From contig NZ_JAGGLI010000013.1 in assembly GCF_017874355.1 (NCBI RefSeq), positions 17,861 to 81,860 on the forward strand: DNA of 64,000 nt. The letters run 5' to 3'. The stretch is from Acetoanaerobium pronyense (GTDB lineage: Bacteria > Bacillota > Clostridia > Peptostreptococcales > Filifactoraceae). Positions within the stretch are counted from its first letter, which is position 1, and every line of letters starts with the position of its first letter. A program made the position numbers and the translations under genes. Below are positions 57,950-64,000 of the stretch, in pieces. A model generated the notes under the pieces. The model searched no databases. It was not told the DNA's origin and worked only from the letters and a program-made list of their open reading frames with translations.

Positions 57950-59011
57950 ATGTATCCTAAAATACAAGTTGATTTAGAAAAATTAAAGCATAATGCAAAA
58001 GAAATAGATAATCTTTGCAAGAAGGCAAATTGTACAACATCTTTAGTTACTAAAGCCTTTTGCGCAGATATAAATATAATAAAGGAATTAGATAAATTAA
58101 AAGTAGATTATTTTGCAGATTCACGAGTAAAAAATCTAAAAAAAATGAAAGATATGCAAACAAAAAAAATGCTCCTTAGAATCCCTATGCAAAATGAGAT
58201 TGAGGATGTAATTAGATACTCAGATATAAGTTTAAACTCAGAGCTCAAGACGGTGAAATTATTAAATGAATTCGCACTAAAAGAAGAAAAGCTTCATGAA
58301 ATTATCCTTATGGTAGACTTAGGTGATTTAAGAGAAGGCTATTTTTCTAAAGAGGACCTTTTCAAAGATTTGGAAGAAATACTGAATCTTAAAAATATAA
58401 AGATTATGGGATTAGGTGTCAACCTTACTTGCTACGGAGCTGTTATTCCTAAAAATGACAACCTGACTCTTCTTTGCAATATAGCTGAAGAAATAAGAAG
58501 CATGTTTAATCTAGAGCTTCCTATTATTTCTGGCGGAAATTCTAGTTCTATATATCTTATAGATAAAAATGAGCTTCCTAAGGGAGTAAGTAATCTTAGA
58601 GTAGGGGAAGCATTTTTACTAGGTAGAGAAACAGCATATGGAAATGACCTTAAAAATCTTTACCAAGATGTATTTGAGCTTCAGTGCCAAATAGTAGAAA
58701 TAAAAGAAAAACCTTCTTTGCCAATTGGAGAAATTGGAGTTGATGCTTTTGGCAATGTCCCATACTACGAGGACAAGGGAGTTAGAAGAAGAGCAATTCT
58801 TGCAATAGGGCAGCAAGATACTGATATAGAGTCATTAAATCCTAAAGACCAAAATATTCTTATTTTAGGAGCAAGCTCTGATCACCTTATAATTGATATT
58901 ACAGATAGTGATTATAATTATGATATAGGAGACATAATTACCTTCAAAGTAGGGTACGGAGCTCTTCTTAAAGGGTTTACCAGTGAGTATGTATATAAAG
59001 ATTATATTTAA
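57950..59011 (+). CDS. orr: Ornithine racemase (PLP)
   Basis: The 353-aa fold-type III PLP enzyme begins MYPKIQVDLEKLKHNAKEI, with the PLP lysine in SLVTKAFCAD (about residue 37) and an alanine-racemase-like barrel (MGLGVNLTCYGA, SGGNSSSIYLI). It interconverts L- and D-ornithine and feeds OraSE. ATG follows the MutL-like stop directly. Last gene of the operon. Confidence 0.94.
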   Translation: MYPKIQVDLEKLKHNAKEIDNLCKKANCTTSLVTKAFCADINIIKELDKLKVDYFADSRVKNLKKMKDMQTKKMLLRIPMQNEIEDVIRYSDISLNSELKTVKLLNEFALKEEKLHEIILMVDLGDLREGYFSKEDLFKDLEEILNLKNIKIMGLGVNLTCYGAVIPKNDNLTLLCNIAEEIRSMFNLELPIISGGNSSSIYLIDKNELPKGVSNLRVGEAFLLGRETAYGNDLKNLYQDVFELQCQIVEIKEKPSLPIGEIGVDAFGNVPYYEDKGVRRRAILAIGQQDTDIESLNPKDQNILILGASSDHLIIDITDSDYNYDIGDIITFKVGYGALLKGFTSEYVYKDYI

Positions 59012-59081
59012 AATCCTTCTAAAACATTAAGTGATTTTTTATTAAGTTAAAGTATTATATCTATAAAATATTTCAAAAACA

Positions 59082-59113
59082 AAAAATCCTGGGAATTAAC
59101 CCAGGATTTTTAT
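59082..59113. terminator. Bidirectional terminator of the ornithine operon and the HesB-like gene
   Basis: A perfect 12-bp stem AAAAATCCTGGG / CCCAGGATTTTT with loop AATTAA has A- and T-runs on both sides, so it can stop both convergent transcripts. Confidence 0.93.
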
Positions 59114-59124
59114 ACTGTATTTAT

Positions 59125-59463
59125 TTAATTGCAACCACTACAGCTTGAACAAGGGCTATCATCATTTCCGCCAATAGGAGATTGGGGCTGTACAAATACG
59201 CCTGTAGCACCGTTTTGCTCAAAGTATTGAACCTCAAATGATCCAAACTGATCTTTCAAATCTTTTTCAAGCAACATCGTAAATCCATCTATTTCTTCAA
59301 CTAAATCTTCTTCTTTTTGCTCATCCAGAGCAAGATTAAATGATGGGCCACTTCAGCCCATTCCAGACATAAATATTCTAACTGATGTTGATTCAATATT
59401 TTTTTCTGATAGAATTCGTTTAAGCTCAGTTGATGCTTTAGAATCCATTATTATAGCACTCAT
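59125..59463 (-). CDS. HesB/IscA-like selenoprotein, in-frame TGA read as selenocysteine
   Basis: Read from ATG 59463, after AGGAGG, the frame gives 112 residues if the TGA at 59355-59353 (codon 37) is selenocysteine. The sequence is SGMGU-SGPSFNLALDE, where U replaces the conserved Cys of the HesB/IscA GCSG motif; the tail ends in PCSSCSGCN, further candidate Fe-S ligands (C105, C108, C111). Both sides of the TGA encode one conserved domain in the same frame, and a SECIS-like hairpin lies after the TGA. Relatives assemble or carry Fe-S clusters; I recall a HesB-related selenoprotein family (TIGR01911). A sequencing error or pseudogene is the alternative, less likely. Confidence 0.86.
59317..59333 (-). 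promoter_or_regulatory. Bacterial SECIS-like hairpin for the HesB-like gene
   Basis: On the coding strand TTGCTC and GAGCAA pair around loop TGGAT. The stem starts 19 bases after the TGA and the loop 25 bases after it, inside the 16-37 range for bacterial SECIS elements, and the second loop base is G as the model requires. Confidence 0.7.
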
Positions 59464-59474
59464 AGTTACCTCCT

Positions 59475-59542
59475 AATATTAATATAGAAAAATTTTATAC
59501 TTTCTATATTAATATTTTATAACATAAAGTGATGTTTGTAAA
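59475..59542 (-). promoter_or_regulatory. Promoter and 16-bp inverted repeat before the HesB-like gene
   Basis: TTTACA (59537-59542) and TAAAAT (59514-59519) are spaced by 17 bases on the minus strand. A perfect inverted repeat (AATATTAATATAGAAA with its complement, 10-base loop, 59475-59516) covers the predicted start and ends one base before AGGAGG. It could be an operator or a 5'-UTR hairpin gating translation. Confidence 0.6.
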
Positions 59543-59665
59543 CGAAAAACAAAATTTTATCTATATATTACGATATAAGAATGTTTAGTTTAGATTTTAA
59601 CCTTTCGTGCATTAAAAAATAGTGATATGATATCTATAGTTTGTAATTAAGAACGGGGGAGAGGA

Positions 59666-59992
59666 ATGATTTCAAGAATTTTACTTTATATTTCATTAAT
59701 GCTACTAGGATTTATGGTTGGAAGAAAAGGTAATTTAGGAAAAGCTCTAATAAAGAAGCTTGATTCAATACAGCTTGTATGTCTCTTGTTTTTGCTTTTT
59801 ATAATGGGTGTAAGTATGGGGATTGACCCTAATGTAATGTCTTCTTTTTCTTTTTTAGGATTTAAAGGAATTATTTTTGCAAGTTTCTCTATAATTTTTA
59901 GTGTATTTTTTATTTTTATAATGAACAAAATTTTATTATTATTTAAAAAAGAGGACAACTATTTAGAGGGGAGGAGAAAACTTGACGCTTAA
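59666..59992 (+). CDS. LysO-family amino acid exporter, N-terminal part
   Basis: The 108-aa protein has three hydrophobic helices and the LysO/DUF340 start (GFMVGRKGNLGKALIKKLDSIQ). E. coli LysO (about 299 aa) is one chain; here the two parts total 304 aa. It overlaps the second gene by 11 bases, and that gene has its own ribosome site and start, so this is a two-gene form rather than a frameshift. LysO exports lysine and related basic compounds; here ornithine is possible. Confidence 0.82.
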   Translation: MISRILLYISLMLLGFMVGRKGNLGKALIKKLDSIQLVCLLFLLFIMGVSMGIDPNVMSSFSFLGFKGIIFASFSIIFSVFFIFIMNKILLLFKKEDNYLEGRRKLDA

Positions 59993-60572
59993 AATATTAT
60001 TTTCTGTTGCTTTTGGTATTATAACAGGTAGATTTTTATCTAGCTACTCTATAGGGTTTTTAGGAACTTTAATGGATATCGGACTGTGTACCTTGCTTTT
60101 TTTTGTGGGAATAGATATAGGAAAAAACAAAGATATATTTAATCAAATAAAAGATATAGGTATTAAAGCAATTTCAACACCTTTTTTAATCGCAGCAGGG
60201 AGTATTATAGGTTCAATAGTGGCTGGTATTTTTCTAGGTTATTCAATAAATGAATCAGCAGCTATCGGCTCAGGTTTTGGGTGGTACTCACTATCAGCCA
60301 TAATTATTGCTCCTTACTCTTCACAGCTTAGTGCACTTTCATTTATCACAAATGTGAGTAGAGAGATAATAGCAATAATTTGCATTCCTTTAGTAGCAAA
60401 ATATATAGGATATACGGAAGCAATTGCACCAGCTGGTGCAACTGCCATGGATACTGTTTTACCGATTATCTCCAAGGCCACTGATGGCAAAACTGCTGTA
60501 ATTTCTTTTATAACAGGTCTAATTTTATCAATTTTTGTTCCAATACTTGTTCCTTTTTTTATCGGCCTTTAA
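59982..60572 (+). CDS. LysO-family amino acid exporter, C-terminal part
   Basis: The 196-aa protein has about six helices with DIGLCTLLFFVGIDIGKNKDIF, GSGFGWYSLSAIIIAPY and EAIAPAGATAMDTVLPII, the core LysO motifs. The start is TTG 59982 after GGGGAGGAG inside the first gene. The stop codon is part of the terminator stem. Confidence 0.85.
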   Translation: MTLKILFSVAFGIITGRFLSSYSIGFLGTLMDIGLCTLLFFVGIDIGKNKDIFNQIKDIGIKAISTPFLIAAGSIIGSIVAGIFLGYSINESAAIGSGFGWYSLSAIIIAPYSSQLSALSFITNVSREIIAIICIPLVAKYIGYTEAIAPAGATAMDTVLPIISKATDGKTAVISFITGLILSIFVPILVPFFIGL

Positions 60573-60618
60573 TGAAAAAAGATTGCTAAATAACATCTAG
60601 CAATCTTTTTTCATTAAA
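60568..60618. terminator. Long bidirectional terminator after lysO-like genes
   Basis: About 21 bp pair perfectly (core AAAAAAGATTGCTA and its complement) around a 9-base loop. It stands between convergent genes and overlaps the stop of the exporter gene. Confidence 0.92.
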
Positions 60619-60622
60619 AAAT

Positions 60623-61057
60623 TTATAGTTTGTCTTTTATTTTCTTAGTAATATCATCCAGTAAATCATTAAGCTCTGAAAGGCTTTTTTTAGATTTTTC
60701 AAGAGTGAAATCTTTAATTTCTTTTCCTTTAGAGAAAGCAGTATCTGATGTATCGATTACTCTATCATGTATATCATCAGTTGATGCTTCAAATTCTTTC
60801 ATAAGCTTATTTGCTTTTTTAGAGAGCTTTTTCTTTGTTTTTTTATATTTTTTATTGAGGTCTTTACTATATTTTTCAACAGGAGTTTCATTTTTCTTTG
60901 AAATCATAAAAGCTCCTAAAATACTACTTACTATAATCTGAAGTGCAACTAACCCAAGTAAAACTTTTTTCCAATCTACACTTTTTAAGTTTTCTTCATT
61001 TCCTAAATATGGCCTATATTCATTTTTGTATTTCATCATTCTTTTACTATATTTCAT
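60623..61057 (-). CDS. Small membrane-anchored coiled-coil protein (YtxH-like)
   Basis: I use ATG 61057, which follows GGAGGG; a longer reading is not supported. The 144-aa protein has one membrane helix (VLLGLVALQIIVSSILGAFMI, about 33-53) and a Lys/Glu-rich coiled-coil tail. It looks like YtxH-type stress proteins but I cannot assign it firmly. It follows the nuclease gene on the same strand. Confidence 0.72.
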   Translation of the reverse strand: MKYSKRMMKYKNEYRPYLGNEENLKSVDWKKVLLGLVALQIIVSSILGAFMISKKNETPVEKYSKDLNKKYKKTKKKLSKKANKLMKEFEASTDDIHDRVIDTSDTAFSKGKEIKDFTLEKSKKSLSELNDLLDDITKKIKDKL

Positions 61058-61111
61058 AATAACCCTCCGTTTCAAATTATTTACTTTAATTTTACCCGTA
61101 AAGATTGGTTA

Positions 61112-62023
61112 TTATTCATTATTAATCATTATTTTCAAAAGAAAATTCAGGTTTTCAAATATTATCTTTTTATTTATTTCTATTGGTATTGTCCTTTGAT
61201 TATAATAAATATATGAAATATTTTTTCCATCAGGCAATATTCCTTCTTTAAAAAATAGTTTAAATTCTAGCTTATGTTCATATATTTCAATAGAGTTTCC
61301 AAAGTCGTCATAGTATTTATATTTAGAATGCTTAGTATTATTTATTTTGTAGATTACTTTTAATTGTTGCTTTAGTTTTTTCACCTCATACATATAAACA
61401 GATAAAAAATCATCTTTGTGATTAATAACGAAAGAATCATTTTGTAATTTTTCATGTATAAGTTCCTCAAGTACTATCATATACTTAACATCTTCAAAAT
61501 TATGAAGAAGGATTTTTCTTAAAATAGCTTCTTCTTTGTTTTTCTGATAATTATTATAGAGTTCAATAGATTCTTTTCCTGTAATTAAATCTTCTCTATA
61601 TAAACCAAAAAACCTTTCTATTGTTTTAAGCTTTAGGTTTTCTAGTTCCCATATAATCTTTAATGGTTTTAAAAATTTAAGCATGTCATAACTTATATCT
61701 TTATTTATTTCAAAATCTATTTCGTGTAGAGATAATCTATAATTTATAAATGGAATATCAAAATTATCACCATTATAGGATTTAATTTTCTTTTTTTTAC
61801 ATACGTCTTTAACAAAGGATTTTAATATATCTTTTTCTTCTTTCGGAGATTCTGCAAAGTATTGCTTTATTTTAACCTTATTCTCTTCACAAAGCACTCC
61901 TATACAAATTAAAACAATTTCATTTATAGATCTATTTAATCCTAATGTTTCGATATCGAAAAAAAAGGTATCCTTATCTATAAATTGACCTTTATTTTCT
62001 ATAATAAGTTCTTCTATAATCAT
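61112..62023 (-). CDS. Ribonuclease H-like (YprB/DEDD-type) nuclease domain protein
   Basis: ATG 62023 follows GAGGTG and gives 303 aa; the longer frame would reach into the helicase gene. The exonuclease motifs are FFFDIETLGL (Exo I), SYNGDNFDIPFI (Exo II) and LLHNFEDVKYM (Exo III, D with preceding His), the RNase_H_2/YprB pattern. About 100 C-terminal residues have no recognised domain. It is divergent from the UvrD-like gene with only 39 bases between starts, implying shared control. Confidence 0.8.
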   Translation of the reverse strand: MIIEELIIENKGQFIDKDTFFFDIETLGLNRSINEIVLICIGVLCEENKVKIKQYFAESPKEEKDILKSFVKDVCKKKKIKSYNGDNFDIPFINYRLSLHEIDFEINKDISYDMLKFLKPLKIIWELENLKLKTIERFFGLYREDLITGKESIELYNNYQKNKEEAILRKILLHNFEDVKYMIVLEELIHEKLQNDSFVINHKDDFLSVYMYEVKKLKQQLKVIYKINNTKHSKYKYYDDFGNSIEIYEHKLEFKLFFKEGILPDGKNISYIYYNQRTIPIEINKKIIFENLNFLLKIMINNE

Positions 62024-62062
62024 CTTACACCTCTTTTTTAAGTTTAATGAGGAGATATCTCT

Positions 62063-63841
62063 ATGGACCAAAATCAAATAGCCGCTGTAATGCACTTGAA
62101 CGGTCCTGCCCTTGTTGTAGCAGGACCCGGTTGTGGAAAAACTAAAGTAATATCTGAGAGAATTAACTACTTAACTACAAATAAAAAAATAAGTGGAAAA
62201 AATATTGTAGCTATAAGCTTTACTCGATTTTCTTCAAGAGAATTAAAAGAAAGAACTATTCTTTTAAACAATAACCTAACATCAGTCTTTTATGGAACCT
62301 TCCATTCCTTTTTTCTAAATATACTTATAAGATATTCAAGCTTTACATATGATTGTGTTATAGATGAAAATGAAAAAAAATCCTTACTTCGAAAAATCCT
62401 TTTAAATAAACTAAACTTAAACCCTGTAAGCTCAGATTTTTTAACTTCTATAATAAGTGAGATTGAAAAAGAAATCCTAAACTCCTCTAAAAGTTATACT
62501 AAATCCTTAGAATCAGAAGCTAAGACAATCATTGACGTAATAATTAAATCTTATGCTGCATGGAAAATAAAAAACAAAAGATTAGATTTCAATGATATAT
62601 TATACACCACTTATGATTTATTATATAATAACGAAGATATTTTAAAAGAGCTTAGAAAAAAGTTCAAATATTTTATTATAGATGAGTTTCAAGACATAAA
62701 TGAAATCCAGTATAAAATAATTAAGCTTTTAATCCAAGGTGAAGATAATTTGTTCGTTGTAGGAGATGAAGATCAAGCAATATATTCATTTAGAGGCTCA
62801 AATCCGAAATATATAACGGATTTTTTAAATGATTTTCCTAAAGGGAAAATATATAAAATAGTATTAAGCTATAGATGTCCTCAAAGCATACTAAGGCTTT
62901 CAAACAATCTCATATCTAATAATAAATATAGAACAGAGAAAGATATAATCACCTTTAATAATTTTAAAGGAATAACAAATATTGTAGATTATGAAAATGA
63001 AACCAATCAAGCAATAAATATAGCAAAAAAAATTCTTAGAGATAACTTAATTTTAGAAAATACAATGATTCTATATAGGACAAATAGAGAAAGTTTATTT
63101 CTTATGAAAGCATTTATTGATTTTAATATAAGATTTTATGTAAAAAATTTTAGCTTTAATACACTAAATAGCTTTGTTGTTAAGGACATAATTTCATATA
63201 TTGATTTTAGTTTAAATAGGAGTTTAAGTAGTCTAAAGAATATAAAGAACAAACCTAATAGGAATATCACTAATCAAGACATTATAAAGAGATTTAATAA
63301 CCATCAAAAATGGAATTTTATCAGTAGTAGAAGATTGAATGATATATATAAAAAAGGAAAAATAATTAAAAATCTTAGCTTTACTAAAGCAGTGAATTTT
63401 ATTTTAAATGATATTGGATATAAGAGCTATGCTATAAAATATTATGAAATTAATGGCATAGATTTAGAGTTATTAGAGGATGTAATCTCAGAATTTTTAG
63501 GATTATTTCCTGAAAACTCAACTTTAGAGGAAGGATTTAAGCAATATTACAGTTATTTATCATTAATAGACTCTATAAATTTTAAAGTAAATTCTGGAGT
63601 TTTGTTAACAACTGTCCATGGGGCTAAGGGATTAGAAAAAGATAATGTTTTTATAGTTTCCCTAAATGAAGGATATTTTCCACATAAAAGGGCTTCATTA
63701 GAAAATGAGCTAGAAGAAGAGCGAAGACTTATGTATGTAGCTCTAACTCGAAGCAAAAAAAATTTATATCTATCATATATTAAGTCAAAAACTAATGATT
63801 TAAAGCCCAGTGTATTTTTGGATGAAATGAAATATAAATAA
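62063..63841 (+). CDS. UvrD/PcrA-like ATP-dependent DNA helicase (short form)
   Basis: The 592-aa SF1A helicase has the Q motif, Walker A VAGPGCGKTKV, Walker B IIDEFQDINEIQY, motif III VVGDEDQAIYSFRGS, motif IV LSYRCPQSIL, motif V TTVHGAKGLEKDNVFI and motif VI EEERRLMYVALTRSKKNL. PcrA/UvrD are about 720-750 aa; the missing length is mostly in the 2B and C-terminal regions. DNA repair or replication-conflict work is likely. GAGGAG precedes ATG 62063. Confidence 0.92.
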   Translation: MDQNQIAAVMHLNGPALVVAGPGCGKTKVISERINYLTTNKKISGKNIVAISFTRFSSRELKERTILLNNNLTSVFYGTFHSFFLNILIRYSSFTYDCVIDENEKKSLLRKILLNKLNLNPVSSDFLTSIISEIEKEILNSSKSYTKSLESEAKTIIDVIIKSYAAWKIKNKRLDFNDILYTTYDLLYNNEDILKELRKKFKYFIIDEFQDINEIQYKIIKLLIQGEDNLFVVGDEDQAIYSFRGSNPKYITDFLNDFPKGKIYKIVLSYRCPQSILRLSNNLISNNKYRTEKDIITFNNFKGITNIVDYENETNQAINIAKKILRDNLILENTMILYRTNRESLFLMKAFIDFNIRFYVKNFSFNTLNSFVVKDIISYIDFSLNRSLSSLKNIKNKPNRNITNQDIIKRFNNHQKWNFISSRRLNDIYKKGKIIKNLSFTKAVNFILNDIGYKSYAIKYYEINGIDLELLEDVISEFLGLFPENSTLEEGFKQYYSYLSLIDSINFKVNSGVLLTTVHGAKGLEKDNVFIVSLNEGYFPHKRASLENELEEERRLMYVALTRSKKNLYLSYIKSKTNDLKPSVFLDEMKYK

Positions 63842-63898
63842 GTTTAAATATAGAAAAAACCCCTTTAGATATCCAGATGTCTTTGATTTAGCCATCAT
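63800..63898 (-). CDS. Possible 32-aa membrane peptide gene overlapping the helicase end
   Basis: A CGAGGAG site precedes tandem ATG codons, and the reading MMAKSKTSGYLKGFF continues with a hydrophobic, aromatic-rich stretch to a TAA, overlapping the last 42 bases of the helicase gene. Strength of the ribosome site is the main support. Chance open frame is a real alternative. Confidence 0.25.
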   Translation of the reverse strand: MMAKSKTSGYLKGFFLYLNLFIFHFIQKYTGL

Positions 63899-63918
63899 TT
63901 TAATTCTCCTCGTATAAT

Positions 63919-63968
63919 ATGTTTAGACCCAGTTTTTATGGTCTAAGCATATTTATTTTTTTCTTTAA
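63919..63968 (+). terminator. Terminator downstream of the helicase
   Basis: ATGTTTAGACC pairs with GGTCTAAGCAT (11 bp with one T-G wobble) around a 10-base loop, followed by a T-rich tail ATTTATTTTTTT. Confidence 0.75.
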
Positions 63969-64000
63969 CTTACCAATTTTTAATTGAGATATCCTAATGC

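Noticed and set aside
59353..59355. In-frame TGA as a nonsense mutation making a pseudogene
   Set aside because: It falls exactly at the conserved ligand Cys, the rest of the frame is intact with a good ribosome site and promoter, and a SECIS-like hairpin follows. Selenocysteine is the better explanation.
59666..59992. LysO as one gene broken by a frameshift
   Set aside because: The second part has its own GGGGAGGAG and TTG start, with an 11-base overlap typical of coupled genes.
63969..64000. Start of another gene at the right edge
   Set aside because: Only 32 bases remain and no ribosome site with start codon or conserved sequence can be recognised.

Overview
The window is AT-rich, densely coded DNA from a low-G+C, Gram-positive-type anaerobe. 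Spo0A, PBP1A, SteA/SteB and a SpoIID-like protein point to Clostridia. A complete oxidative ornithine pathway (ord, ortA, ortB, oraS, oraE, a MutL/GlmL-like gene, orr) and a UGA-containing HesB-like gene point to an amino-acid-fermenting, selenium-using Clostridium close to the Acetoanaerobium (Clostridium) sticklandii group. That assignment is inference from gene content, not from any search. No rRNA, tRNA, CRISPR array, prophage or insertion sequence was seen, and all genes look intact except tlyA, which is cut by the left edge.

Layout. 1-8.9 kb: tlyA-argR-recN-spo0A, then a cell-envelope block steA-steB-GT2-GT4-DUF3866-NUDIX. 8.9-14 kb: pyrimidine-nucleoside phosphorylase, then mltG-trmR-trhP-udk (peptidoglycan, wobble-uridine modification, uridine salvage). 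14-18.4 kb: minus-strand citrate-lyase-like gene and PBP1A flanking a 90-aa orphan. 18.5-24.5 kb: hflX, HEAT protein, IMPACT protein, CoA-binding protein, yebC, and a marR-MATE efflux pair with two inverted repeats at its promoter. 24.6-33.5 kb: ruvCAB-spoIID-like-queA-tgt-yajC-carbonic anhydrase-like-secD-secF. 33.5-46.7 kb: ubiB-like, recJ, apt, relA, dtd, MBL hydrolase, hemZ, hisS, aspS, rseC-like. 46.7-49.4 kb: two-component ThrE-type exporter divergent from glyA.

49.5-59.0 kb is the metabolic centrepiece. A PAS-AAA+-Fis sigma-54 activator is followed by an intergenic region holding a well-spaced -24/-12 promoter (TGGCAT-N5-TTGCT) and a 16-nt palindrome with an imperfect second copy. The seven ornithine genes follow on the same strand. 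Orr makes D-ornithine, OraSE (B12 + PLP) shifts the amino group to give 2,4-diaminopentanoate, Ord oxidises it to 2-amino-4-oxopentanoate, and OrtAB cleaves that with CoA to acetyl-CoA and alanine. The MutL-like protein probably reactivates the B12 enzyme.

59.1-59.5 kb looks empty to a standard gene caller but holds, on the minus strand, a 112-codon HesB/IscA-like gene. The conserved cluster-ligand Cys position is an in-frame TGA (codon 37), followed at the right distance by a bacterial SECIS-like hairpin. I read it as a selenoprotein. It has its own promoter with a perfect 16-bp inverted repeat over the predicted start of transcription, next to the Shine-Dalgarno sequence. The window ends with a split LysO-type exporter, a small membrane coiled-coil protein, and a divergent pair of a DEDD-type nuclease and a short UvrD-like helicase.
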